A DNA stretch of 30,780 nt from an uncultured Collinsella sp. (GTDB lineage Bacteria > Actinomycetota > Coriobacteriia > Coriobacteriales > Coriobacteriaceae): NCBI GenBank assembly GCA_900550835.1, contig URTP01000004.1, positions 1-30,780 of the forward strand, written 5' to 3'. The notes beneath the pieces were generated by a model, which saw only the letters and a list, made by a program, of their open reading frames with translations, had not been told where the DNA came from and searched no databases. Positions 7,441 to 15,731 of the stretch are shown here, piece after piece. Position 1 is the first letter of the stretch, and each line of letters starts with the position of its first letter. The position numbers and the translations under genes were made by a program.

Positions 7441-7479
7441 TTGTGACCTGCTGAAATTTAAGATACTGTACAACTGTAC
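7441..7479 (+). promoter_or_regulatory. Candidate promoter and palindromic operator for the yhgE pair
   Basis: TTGTGA (7441-7446), a 17-base spacer and TACTGT (7464-7469) make a plausible but weak promoter. The palindrome GTACA-AC-TGTAC (7468-7479) overlaps the end of the -10 box and the likely start site. That position and symmetry suit a dimeric repressor such as a TetR or MarR protein. No regulator gene is adjacent. Confidence 0.4.
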
Positions 7480-7559
7480 GTTAACTCATCTTCGTAGTAT
7501 ATTGCTACCCGCAAAACTCAGCACCATTGTGCCGCGAGGCACTAAAGCGCCTACGTACA

Positions 7560-10376
7560 ATGGTTGTCGATAGTACGATTCGATTCAACGACAGGATGGA
7601 TGGTCCAAGCGTGAGTCTCGGCAGCAAACTATCCGATGCAAAGGTATCCTTTGCGATCTTTAAGCGTGACATCAAGCGATTGCTCGTGAACCCCGTCGCC
7701 TTGGTGGTTACCCTCGGCGTGTGTGTTATTCCCTCGCTGTATGCCTGGTACAACATCGTGGCCAATTGGGATCCGTACGGAAACACCCAGGGCATCAAGA
7801 TTGCTATCGCCAACAACGATCAGGGTACTCAGAACGATCTGGTGGGCGAGCTCAACGCGGGCGACAAGGTTGTCGATCAGCTCAAGGAGAACGATCAGCT
7901 GGGCTGGACCTTCGTCGATTCGGCGGCCGATGCCAAGGAGGGCGTCGAGAGCGGGGAGTACTACGCCGCCATCGTGATTCCCAAGAACTTCTCCGACAAT
8001 CTTGTCTCGATGCTCGATGGCAATTACCGCCAGCCCAAGCTTACGTATTATGTTAACGAGAAGAAGAGCGCCATTGCGCCCAAGGTGACCGATACCGGCG
8101 CCAATACTATCGAGGAGCAGATCAATTCGGAGTTTGTCTCCACGGTGGGCGAGACCGTAGCGGGCATCGCCAAAGATGCCGGCATCGATTTTAAGGATAA
8201 GACCGCCCAGGTCCAGGATTCGCTGACGAGTTCGGTGTCCGAGGCGTCTGATACCCTGGGCGAAGTACGTGATTCCATCGGCGACATGAACACCGCTATC
8301 GACAAAACGAGCGGCGCTATCGCCTCGGCGGATGGCGCGCTGGCCGGTTTGCAGGGTCAGACGCCTTCGCTGACTCAGGCGATCTCCCAGGGCAATGGCC
8401 TGTTGGGCGAAGCGCGCACCACGGCGGGCAAGTCCATCACCTCGCTTTCCAAGGCGCTCTCGGAGGGCAGCCTTGCGCTCACCAAGACGTCAGCCTCCGC
8501 GAACGCTGCGATTGGCAAGCTGACGGGTACGGTCACATCTACGACCACCCGCATCGACAACTCGCTCGAGTCTCTCCAGGCGACGATCGATCACAATAAG
8601 GCCGTTATCGGGCACTTGGAGATTCTCGTTAATGACACGTCGACAGGTTCCGAGGAAATTGATGCGCGCATTGTATCGACCATCGATTCGCTTCGCGAGC
8701 AAAACCAGAAGCTGCAGAGCATCAAGGATGGCCTTTCTGCACAGTCGAGCGCCATGGCAAACGACGCTACGGCAATCTCGAACGCGAGCAACGCACTCAA
8801 CGCGGCAATTCAGACCGGTACGGCTAACCTCGGTCAGGCTCAGGCGGACCTGGGGCAGAACGCGCTGCCGAAGGCTTCGAGCGCGCTGGACTCCTTCGCC
8901 ACCGCTTCGGGCGACCTGACCGGCATCGTATCGGGTCTTACGCCCACGATTGCGAACGCGCGTGGCACGCTGACCCAACTCGATGCCACGCTCAAGCAGG
9001 CTAAGACTACGCTGTCGCAGACCGATACCTCGCTTGCCAGGGTCCAGGACAAGCTTGCAACCGCCGCTAACGATATTGCGGCGCTGCAGACCTCCGATTC
9101 TATGGGTGAGCTGGCCGAGCTGATGAACGTCGATGTCAGCGACGTGGCAGATTTCATGGCATCTCCGGTTGAACTGACGTCCAAGTCGATCTATCCGGTC
9201 AAGAGCTTCGGCTCGGGCATTGCTCCCTTCTACACTAATCTGGCGCTTTGGGTGGGGGGTTACGTACTCATCGCCATCTACAAGCTCGAGGTCGATCGCG
9301 AGGGCATCGGCAGCTTTACCGCGCGCCAGGGCTACTTCGGCCGTTGGATGCTCCTGGTGATCTTGGGCGCGTTGCAGGCCATCATCGTTACGGTGGGTGA
9401 TCTGGTCATTGGCGTACAGTGCGTCAACCCGCTGCTGTTCGTGCTGGGTGGCATCGCCATCTCGTTTACGTACGTCAACATCATCTATGCGCTGTCCACT
9501 ACGTTTAAGCATATCGGCAAGGCAATCGGCGTCATTCTGGTTATCGTGCAGATTCCGGGTTCGTCGGGCATGTATCCCATCGAGATGATGCCCGGCTTCT
9601 TCCAGTGGCTGCACCCGCTGCTGCCCTTTACCTACGGCATCAACCTGCTGCGCGAGACCGTCGGCGGCATGTACTCGTTCAACTACCTGTTTAACCTGTG
9701 CATTCTGGGCGTGTTCTTGATCGTGGCGCTCTTTATCGGTCTGCAGCTGCGTCCGCTGCTGCTCAACCTCAATCTGCTCTTTGATAAGCAGCTTTCCACG
9801 ACGGGTCTGATGATCTGCGAGTCCAATGACCTGCCGCGCCAGCGCTACTCGCTGCGCACGGCCATGCGTGTCATGCTCGATTCCGATTCGTACCGTCGCG
9901 AACTGCTCGATCATGCGGTCGCCTTTGAACATCGCTACCCGTACTACATCAAGGGCGGTTTTGCCGCCGTGGTGGGCGTTCAGGTCCTGCTCTTTGTCCT
10001 GTCGACGGTTCTCGATATCGACAATAACGGCAAGATCATCCTGCTGGTCATTTGGATCATCTCGGTCATTGCCATCTGCGGCTGGCTTATCAATATCGAA
10101 TATATCCGCGCGAGCCTCAATACCCAGATGCGCATCTCGGCGCTTTCGGATGAGGACCTGCGTCGCGAGATGCGCGAGCACACGGCCGCCATTCCTGCCG
10201 CTCGTCGCATGTTCGGCTTGAATGCGAGCGAGAGAGGCTCTAAATCCAAGGATCAGGCTGCCGACCAGTCCATTCACCACGATATGCACCATGTGCCCGC
10301 GAACGGGGACGACACATTTGTGATGAATGAGGATAGCGCCCCGCTTGGCAAGCACTCCAAAGGAGGTGAGGCATAA
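7560..10376 (+). CDS. YhgE/Pip-family membrane protein, long form
   Basis: A large membrane protein of about 938 residues in the YhgE/Pip (phage infection protein) family, distantly related to EsaA and ABC-2-type permeases. The N-terminal conserved segment has one membrane helix (about residues 43-65, ending VIPSLYAWYNI) followed by NWDPYGNTQGIKIAIANND. A long Ser/Thr/Ala-rich helical extracytoplasmic domain (about 215-515) looks like coiled coil. A C-terminal permease block begins at about residue 545 (SFGSGIAPFYTNLALWVGGY) with some six helices and the motif PIEMMPGFFQWLHPLLPFTYGIN. Unlike its neighbour it then carries about 200 further residues with two more helices (about 800-848) and a hydrophilic His/Asp-rich tail. 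The start is uncertain: TTG 7527, ATG 7596 and GTG 7611 are in frame, and none has a strong ribosome site. The function is not established; lactococcal Pip is a phage receptor. Confidence 0.85.
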   Translation: MVVDSTIRFNDRMDGPSVSLGSKLSDAKVSFAIFKRDIKRLLVNPVALVVTLGVCVIPSLYAWYNIVANWDPYGNTQGIKIAIANNDQGTQNDLVGELNAGDKVVDQLKENDQLGWTFVDSAADAKEGVESGEYYAAIVIPKNFSDNLVSMLDGNYRQPKLTYYVNEKKSAIAPKVTDTGANTIEEQINSEFVSTVGETVAGIAKDAGIDFKDKTAQVQDSLTSSVSEASDTLGEVRDSIGDMNTAIDKTSGAIASADGALAGLQGQTPSLTQAISQGNGLLGEARTTAGKSITSLSKALSEGSLALTKTSASANAAIGKLTGTVTSTTTRIDNSLESLQATIDHNKAVIGHLEILVNDTSTGSEEIDARIVSTIDSLREQNQKLQSIKDGLSAQSSAMANDATAISNASNALNAAIQTGTANLGQAQADLGQNALPKASSALDSFATASGDLTGIVSGLTPTIANARGTLTQLDATLKQAKTTLSQTDTSLARVQDKLATAANDIAALQTSDSMGELAELMNVDVSDVADFMASPVELTSKSIYPVKSFGSGIAPFYTNLALWVGGYVLIAIYKLEVDREGIGSFTARQGYFGRWMLLVILGALQAIIVTVGDLVIGVQCVNPLLFVLGGIAISFTYVNIIYALSTTFKHIGKAIGVILVIVQIPGSSGMYPIEMMPGFFQWLHPLLPFTYGINLLRETVGGMYSFNYLFNLCILGVFLIVALFIGLQLRPLLLNLNLLFDKQLSTTGLMICESNDLPRQRYSLRTAMRVMLDSDSYRRELLDHAVAFEHRYPYYIKGGFAAVVGVQVLLFVLSTVLDIDNNGKIILLVIWIISVIAICGWLINIEYIRASLNTQMRISALSDEDLRREMREHTAAIPAARRMFGLNASERGSKSKDQAADQSIHHDMHHVPANGDDTFVMNEDSAPLGKHSKGGEA

Positions 10377-12560
10377 ATGAAGAACATCCTGCATCTGTTT
10401 AAGCGCGATGTCCAAAACGTGTCTCGCTCCGTAATCGGCTTGGTTGTCGTGATGGGCCTCATTATCGTGCCGTGCCTCTACGCATGGTTTAACATCGCCG
10501 GCAGCTGGGATCCGTACGGCAACACCGGAAACCTCAAGATCGCTGTGGTCAACACCGATGAGGGTTACGAGAGTGATCTGATTCCCGTCGAGATCAACGT
10601 GGGCGAAAACGTTACCGCCGCTCTGCGTGGTAATGAGAACTTTGACTGGATTGTGCTCAACGATCGCGATAAGGCTATCGACGGTGTTAAGTCGGGCGCT
10701 TACTATGCGGCCGTCGTAATCCCTAAGAGCTTTAGCTCCGACATGATGACGCTCTTCTCGACCGACGTGAAACACGCTGATATCGAGTTCTATGAGAACC
10801 AGAAGGCCAACGCCATCGCCCAGATCGTGACCGAAAAGGGCTCGAGTGCCGTTCAGAACCAGGTCAACGAGACCTTTACCAAGACCATCACGACCATCGG
10901 CCTTAAGACAGTGTCCAGCCTGCTCGATTACATGAGCACCGACCAAGTGAGCAACTTTATCGCCAACCTGTCCTCGACGCTGGGCGATTCGGTCGAGGAC
11001 CTGCAGGACATCAAGGCCAGTGCGACTTCGCTTGCGGGCATCTTGAGCTCCACGTCCGATTCGCTGACGTCGGCGGGCGGTATGCTCCAGCAGACGGGTA
11101 CGGTCGATGAGTCGACCAAGCAGTTGATGGAGCACGCCAAGAGCGGCATGAGCGATTCCAAAGAAGCGCTGAAGGCCGCCAACGACGCCATCAACGCCGC
11201 GATTGACGGAAGCGCGGGCTCGTTCGACAACGTGTCCGCCGAGCTTGCGAAGGCATTCGATGCCGCGAATCGGCATGTTGACCTTACGGTGTCTCAGCTC
11301 AACGATGCCGCGGCGGCGCTCAATACACGTGCCGACGATATCGACGCCACGGCCGACCAGCTCCGCGGCTTTGCCGAGCAGGTCAGTGACGAAAAGCTCC
11401 AGGAGAGCCTTAAGTCTGTAGCAACATCGCTGGGCAGGATCGCGGTGGAGTATCGCAACAACGCCAAGGACCTGACGGCAACTGCTAAGTCCCTTTTTGA
11501 TAGCATGGCCGAGGTCAACAACTCGCGTGCCGAGGTCGATCAGGCCATCGCCGATGCCAAGGCTGGCATCGCGGGCGCCAAATCCGATTACGATTCCACG
11601 TTCTCGGTTAAGGCCAAAGAGCTCAAGAAGACCGTCTCGGGCATTCTAGACTCGCTCGATGGTATCTCGGGCGATCTGGATAGCGCCGTAGATGGCCTGA
11701 CCGACGCATCCGGTTCGCTGGCAAAGGGCCTCTCCAAGGCTGCAAAGCTGGTCAACAAGGCTTCCGATCAGCTGGGCGAGGCGTCGGACAAGATCAGTGC
11801 GTTTAAGGACGAGCTCGATGGCGCCCTGATGTCGGACGACCTTGCCACGATCAAGACGATGATTGGCAACGACCCCGAGGGTTTGGCCGTGTCGCTTTCC
11901 GGCCCCGTCGCGCTCAAGCCGGTCTATCCGATCCGAAATTACGGTTCGGCCATGGCGCCGTTCTATACGATCCTGTCGCTGTGGGTGGGCTCGATCGTGC
12001 TGGCAGCCATGATGAAGGTGTCGGTTGACGATGAACTCATCAACGAGCTGATCCCCGTGCGCCTGCACGAGATCTACCTGGGTCGTTACCTGTTCTTTGG
12101 CGGTCTGGCTCTGCTGCAGGCAACGCTCGTGTGCGCGGGCGACATTCTGTTCTTTGGCATCCAGTGCGACAACCCGCTGCAATTTGTGCTGGCGGGCTGG
12201 GTCGCGAGTCTCGTGTTCTCCAATATCGTCTACACGCTTACCGTGTCGTTTGGCGATATCGGCAAGGCGCTCGCTGTCGTGCTGCTGGTCATGCAGGTCG
12301 GCGGTTCGGGCGGCACGTTCCCCATCGAGATGACCGGCCCCGTGTTCCAGGCGATCTATCCGTTCCTGCCGTTTACTCACGGCATCAACGCCATGCACGC
12401 CGCCATGGCCGGCGCGTATCATATGGAGTACTGGGTTGAGCTGGGTATCTTGGCGAGCTATCTGATTCCGTCCCTGGCCCTGGGCGTCGTCTTCCGCCGC
12501 CCGGTCATCAAAGCCAACGACTGGATCATCGAAAAGCTGGAATCAACAAAGCTTATTTAG
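10377..12560 (+). CDS. YhgE/Pip-family membrane protein, standard form
   Basis: A second YhgE/Pip paralogue of 727 residues. Its ATG directly follows the TAA of the first gene, with an excellent AAAGGAGGTGA ribosome site inside that gene's end, so the two are one operon and may form one complex. The N-terminal helix is at about residues 18-41 (IVPCLYAWFNIAG), then SWDPYGNTGNLKIAVVNTDEG. The middle domain (about 200-500) is a long, repetitive, predicted coiled-coil extracytoplasmic region. The C-terminal permease block begins at about residue 515 (RNYGSAMAPFYTILSLWVGS) and includes FPIEMTGPVFQAIYPFLPFTHGINAMHAA. It stops at about the end of the permease block and lacks the extra domain of the upstream protein. 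Substrate and role are unknown. Confidence 0.87.
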   Translation: MKNILHLFKRDVQNVSRSVIGLVVVMGLIIVPCLYAWFNIAGSWDPYGNTGNLKIAVVNTDEGYESDLIPVEINVGENVTAALRGNENFDWIVLNDRDKAIDGVKSGAYYAAVVIPKSFSSDMMTLFSTDVKHADIEFYENQKANAIAQIVTEKGSSAVQNQVNETFTKTITTIGLKTVSSLLDYMSTDQVSNFIANLSSTLGDSVEDLQDIKASATSLAGILSSTSDSLTSAGGMLQQTGTVDESTKQLMEHAKSGMSDSKEALKAANDAINAAIDGSAGSFDNVSAELAKAFDAANRHVDLTVSQLNDAAAALNTRADDIDATADQLRGFAEQVSDEKLQESLKSVATSLGRIAVEYRNNAKDLTATAKSLFDSMAEVNNSRAEVDQAIADAKAGIAGAKSDYDSTFSVKAKELKKTVSGILDSLDGISGDLDSAVDGLTDASGSLAKGLSKAAKLVNKASDQLGEASDKISAFKDELDGALMSDDLATIKTMIGNDPEGLAVSLSGPVALKPVYPIRNYGSAMAPFYTILSLWVGSIVLAAMMKVSVDDELINELIPVRLHEIYLGRYLFFGGLALLQATLVCAGDILFFGIQCDNPLQFVLAGWVASLVFSNIVYTLTVSFGDIGKALAVVLLVMQVGGSGGTFPIEMTGPVFQAIYPFLPFTHGINAMHAAMAGAYHMEYWVELGILASYLIPSLALGVVFRRPVIKANDWIIEKLESTKLI

Positions 12561-12700
12561 TTACGCGGTTTTACCAAACCGCGTAACGGCTCGACGCTGC
12601 AAACGTCCCTAAGCGGCAATCTGACGTTCAATTTCAAGGGCGCGACCAGAAGGTCAGCGCCCTTTCATTTCACGTCACCTTGCTCGCTTAGGGGCGTTTT
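12560..12700 (+). repeat. Structured intergenic repeat, copy 2
   Basis: Starts on the last base of the second yhgE stop codon. Element a is a perfect 12-base-pair hairpin: GTTACGCGGTTT (12560-12571), loop TACC, AAACCGCGTAAC (12576-12587). Then comes GGCTCGACGCTGC. Element b is AAACGTCCCTAAGCG (12601-12615) paired with CGCTTAGGGGCGTTT (12685-12699) with one wobble, plus inner TGACGT/ACGTCA. Element c is an inner hairpin, AAGGGCGCGACC-agaa-GGTC-a-GCGCCCTT (12636-12664), unrelated in sequence to the inner hairpin of copy 1. The frame is conserved while the insert varies. It may also end yhgE transcription. Confidence 0.85.
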
Positions 12701-12755
12701 CGCTGACGTTGCCGGAACATCGAGGTTTTCTGTACCGACGCTTTAGCGTAGTGAA

Positions 12756-12785
12756 TTGCGTGGGTTGCGTGGTTGTTGCTACAGT
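12756..12785 (+). promoter_or_regulatory. Candidate promoter for the EamA transporter
   Basis: TTGCGT (12756-12761), an 18-base spacer and TACAGT (12780-12785). The match is modest, but it is the best in the 333-base gap before the gene. The rest of that gap holds structured repeat copy 2, a small ACGCT/AGCGT stem at about 12738-12749, and the hairpin at 12793-12812. Confidence 0.3.
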
Positions 12786-12792
12786 AGCGGGG

Positions 12793-12822
12793 CGTGCCGG
12801 GGGTCCGGCGCGTTCCGTTTTT
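12793..12822 (+). terminator. Terminator-like hairpin in the EamA leader
   Basis: CGTGCCGG (12793-12800), loop GGGT, CCGGCGCG (12805-12812), then TTCCG and five Ts. The T run is displaced by five bases, so termination strength is doubtful. It lies downstream of the candidate promoter and about 70 bases before the start codon, so it would be part of the leader RNA. Confidence 0.4.
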
Positions 12823-12893
12823 ATTTGACCATGAGGCGGCACGCAGCCATACGCGTGCGGACACCACGCCCAGATTGAGTGCGAGGATGTTCC

Positions 12894-13877
12894 ATGGCCC
12901 AATACGCTGCCAACGAAATCGAAAACATGCCCGATAGCCCTGTAGCCCGTGAGGATTTGGGCGCGGGTGGTATTCCCCGGGGTGCCGGCGCACGCTCGCC
13001 GTTGTTCTGGAAAGTTCTACTGCTTTCGGTGGCGATTATCTGGGGCTACTCCTTTACCACTATGAAGGACGCACTCGACACCATTCCGGTGTTCGAGCTG
13101 GTCTATGTTCGCTTTCTCCCGGCATCACTGGTTATGTTTGCAATTTTCCATAAGCGCATCATCGCTCATTTCAATGCCCGCAACCTGATCGTCGGGCTTG
13201 GCATGGGCGCGCTCATGTGGGGTGCCTACGGTTTGCAGACGATCGGCCTGGCACAGACCACGGCGGGCAAGAGCGCTTTTTTGACCGGCACGTATTGCAT
13301 CCTTGTGCCGTTTGCAAGCTATGTCCTGAGCGGTGAAAAGCTTACCCGGTATAACCTGGGTGCAGCGTTGTTGTGCCTGGCGGGTATTGGCCTGGTAGCG
13401 CTCGATAGCGTCGAGTTCAATGCCGGCGATGTTATTACCTTGGGCGGCGCGATCTTCTTCGCCATCCAGATGGCGGTGACTGCCAAGTACGGTCGCAAGA
13501 TGGACATCAACGTCATCACGTTTTGGATGTTTGTGGGCAATGGCGTTTTGAGTTTAATCACGTCGCTGCTATTCGAGACTCAGGCGCCCCTCTCTGCATG
13601 GACGCCGGAGTTTATCGGTGTGGCTGTTTTCCTCTCGGTGGGCTGCACATGCGTGGCGCTGCTCGTCCAAAACGTCGGTTTGGCGCATGTCCCCGCCTCG
13701 ACGGGCTCACTGCTTCTTTCGATGGAGTCGCCTTCGGGCGTGTTGTTTTCGGTGCTGCTGATGGGGGAGGCGCTCACCTCGCGCCTGCTCGCCGGCTTCG
13801 TGCTTATCTTCCTGTCGATTATTTTGAGCGAGACTCACTTCGATTTTTTGCGCAAAAAGCCGCGCCCGCAATTGTAA
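12894..13877 (+). CDS. EamA/DMT-superfamily transporter
   Basis: A predicted inner-membrane transporter of 327 residues with two EamA repeats and about ten membrane helices. It begins after a hydrophilic N-terminal tail of about 35 residues. The ATG at 12894 is chosen over the GTG at 12879 because GAGG at 12882-12885 lies 8 bases before it. The first repeat shows WGYSFTTMKDALDTIPVFELVYVRFLPA, which is the typical W-(G)-x-x-(F) start and R-(F/Y) of EamA helices 1-2. The second repeat begins at about residue 180 (GAIFFAIQMAVTAKYGRK). Members export metabolites or amino acids, but the substrate cannot be inferred. The gene ends just before a strong terminator and stands alone. Confidence 0.87.
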   Translation: MAQYAANEIENMPDSPVAREDLGAGGIPRGAGARSPLFWKVLLLSVAIIWGYSFTTMKDALDTIPVFELVYVRFLPASLVMFAIFHKRIIAHFNARNLIVGLGMGALMWGAYGLQTIGLAQTTAGKSAFLTGTYCILVPFASYVLSGEKLTRYNLGAALLCLAGIGLVALDSVEFNAGDVITLGGAIFFAIQMAVTAKYGRKMDINVITFWMFVGNGVLSLITSLLFETQAPLSAWTPEFIGVAVFLSVGCTCVALLVQNVGLAHVPASTGSLLLSMESPSGVLFSVLLMGEALTSRLLAGFVLIFLSIILSETHFDFLRKKPRPQL

Positions 13878-13889
13878 ACAACTTGTTGC

Positions 13890-13915
13890 GCCGCCCTCTC
13901 GGGGCGGCATTTTTT
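13890..13915 (+). terminator. Intrinsic terminator after the EamA transporter
   Basis: GCCGCCC (13890-13896), a 5-base loop, GGGCGGC (13902-13908), then A and six Ts. It ends 12 bases of spacer plus stem after the transporter stop codon. Confidence 0.85.
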
Positions 13916-13993
13916 ATGCGTCGCCCTTAAAGTTGTACCTTGCACTTTACGCTGTCAAAGTGCGTGCTGCAAAAACGTTACTGGAGGGCATCT

Positions 13994-15283
13994 ATGGCAC
14001 CAGCTCTGTCCGATCTTCAACCGCAACCAGCGCCTCAGGCTACCACAGCGGCGCAGACCGCTATCGGTGACGGTCTTGTCGCAGAAGCTCAGGCTTTTGC
14101 AGACGAGCTCGCTGCGTGGCGACACGATCTACACCAGATGCCCGAGCTCGGTAACAATCTTCCGCAGACGTCTGCCTATATCCAGGCACGTCTGGACGAG
14201 ATGGACATCCCCCATACCACGCTAGTCGACGGTTCCTGCGTCGTTGGCCTGATCGGTGCCGGTGCGGCCGCGGCTGCTCAGGGCAATGGCACGTGCAAGG
14301 ACGAGCAGGCCGGAACGGTCGTCATGCTCCGAGGCGATATGGATGCCCTGCCCGTTGTCGAGGAATCCGGCGAGCCCTTTGCATCCACCAATGGCTGCAT
14401 GCATGCTTGCGGTCACGATATGCACGCGACGGCGCTGCTTGGTGCGGCGCGCCTGCTCAAGGCCCGCGAGGCCGAGCTTGTGGAGGCCAACGCCACGGTG
14501 AAGTTGCTGTTCCAGCCGGGCGAGGAGACCTTTGAAGGGGCACGCGCTGCCATCGCCGATGGCCTGCTGCAGAACCCGCGTCCCCAGGCTGCCTTTGCCA
14601 TGCACGTCAACAGCCAATCGCCGCTCGGCCTGGTGCTCTATGGGAGCCCGGCGCTTTCGGGCGTGTACGGTTTCCGCATCACGCTCCAGGGCAAGGGCGG
14701 CCATGGCTCGAGCCCCGACCCCATCACGGCCGGCGTCCATGTGCACCTGGCGCTCCAGGAGCTTATCGCCCGCGAGGTGCCGGCGGCCAAGGAAGTCGCA
14801 CTTACCGTTGGCAAGTTTGCCGGCGGCTTGGCGGCCAACGTCATCCCCGACACCTGCGTGCTCGAGGGAACGCTGCGCGGCTTTGATGTTGAGCTCATGG
14901 AACACCTCAAGACCCGCATCGCGGAGGTCGTTAACGGCGTTGCCGCAACATATCGTACGCCAGTGACCATCGAGACGCTTTCGGATGTTCCGCCGCTTGT
15001 ACTCGACAGCGATATGACTCAGGCGTCGCTTGGCTACGTGGGCGCAGTGCTGCCCAAGGCGGCTTTCTTGCCGCTTTTCCATGCTATGGCGAGTGAGGAC
15101 TTCGCGCTTATCTCGAGCAAGATTCCGAGTGCGTACTTTACCGTGGGCGCGGCCGTAACCGACACGGACGAACACTTTGCCCAGCACCATCCCAAGGCAC
15201 GTTTTAACGATGCCGAGCTTCCTCTCGGCGCCGCGGCTTATACCGCCGTCGCTTTGGGCTATATCGCCGACCACAAGGAGTAA
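13994..15283 (+). CDS. M20-family amidohydrolase (N-acyl amino acid / hippurate hydrolase-like)
   Basis: A cytosolic metallo-amidohydrolase of 429 residues in the peptidase M20D group, which removes acyl groups from amino acids or cleaves related amides. The ATG at 13994 has GGAGGG at 13983-13988. Motifs are WRHDLHQMPELG near residue 36, the first metal and catalytic region LRGDMDALPVVEESG, MHACGHDMHATALLGAARLL with the metal-binding Cys/His, FQPGEETFEGARAAIADGLL with the catalytic Glu pair, the dimerisation-domain GKGGHGSSPD, and the last metal ligand in HAMASEDFALI. It is 3 bases from the following MFS remnant, so hydrolase and transporter probably once formed an operon for uptake and cleavage of an acylated substrate. 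The exact substrate is unknown. Confidence 0.9.
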   Translation: MAPALSDLQPQPAPQATTAAQTAIGDGLVAEAQAFADELAAWRHDLHQMPELGNNLPQTSAYIQARLDEMDIPHTTLVDGSCVVGLIGAGAAAAAQGNGTCKDEQAGTVVMLRGDMDALPVVEESGEPFASTNGCMHACGHDMHATALLGAARLLKAREAELVEANATVKLLFQPGEETFEGARAAIADGLLQNPRPQAAFAMHVNSQSPLGLVLYGSPALSGVYGFRITLQGKGGHGSSPDPITAGVHVHLALQELIAREVPAAKEVALTVGKFAGGLAANVIPDTCVLEGTLRGFDVELMEHLKTRIAEVVNGVAATYRTPVTIETLSDVPPLVLDSDMTQASLGYVGAVLPKAAFLPLFHAMASEDFALISSKIPSAYFTVGAAVTDTDEHFAQHHPKARFNDAELPLGAAAYTAVALGYIADHKE

Positions 15284-15286
15284 CCA

Positions 15287-15695
15287 ATGCCCCAGCAGCG
15301 TAAGTTCTTCCCCGGCTGGCTCGTGGTGACCTCCGGCTTCGTGATCATGGCCACGTGCTACACGATTTTCGTCAACTGCATGAGCCTGTTCCAGCCGCTC
15401 ATCGTCAGCGACCTGGGCATTTCCCTTGCGCAGTACACCATCTCCAACGCCCACGATCGCTGCGTCTAAGCAGTTTGGCATGGCCGACCTGGGCAAGGTC
15501 ACGGGCACCATTACCTCGCTCGAGATGGTCGGTGGCACCGTGGGCGCCATCGTCTCGGGTGTGCTGTTCGACGCCACGGGCTCCTTTGCGAGCACCTGGA
15601 TCGTGTGCCTGGTGTGCTCCGCGATTATGCTCGTGTTCCTGCTGGCGTCCGAGCCCATCGCCGCCAAGCTGCGCGCGAGCGTGGCGGGGGAGTAG
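15287..15695 (+). pseudogene. MFS transporter remnant with large internal deletion and frame change
   Basis: The first part (15287-about 15452) encodes a clear transporter N-terminus: FFPGWLVVTSGFVIMATCYT forms TM1, then LGISLAQYTISNA, and the frame soon stops at 15467-15469. From about 15453 another frame is open to the TAG at 15693-15695 and encodes a transporter C-terminus: SKQFGMADLGKVTGTITSLE, GTVGAIVSGVLFDATGSF and a last helix IVCLVCSAIMLVFLLA. Together these give about 130 residues where the family has about 400, so most of TM2 to TM10 is missing, and the two halves are in different frames. I infer one deletion of roughly 0.8 kb with its junction near 15450-15460. The first 15 or so residues read in the second frame before the join are probably not native. 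The gene is co-oriented with, and 3 bases after, the amidohydrolase. Confidence 0.82.
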
Positions 15696-15731
15696 GGACG
15701 ACGTCGCTCGTAGCTCTTCGCCCCGTTTTGT

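Noticed and set aside
8490..11276. Long open frame on the minus strand opposite the yhgE genes, and similar ones opposite ppc, aspS and feoB
   Set aside because: They lie wholly antisense to clear genes, have Arg/His/Leu-rich composition without family motifs, and arise from GC-rich codon bias on the sense strand.
7126..12700. Composite transposon around the yhgE genes
   Set aside because: No transposase, terminal inverted repeats of insertion-sequence type or target duplication were seen; a cassette remains only a hypothesis.
12675..12993. Minus-strand open frames upstream of the EamA gene
   Set aside because: They overlap the structured repeat, the candidate promoter and the start of the transporter, and show no recognisable domain or ribosome site.
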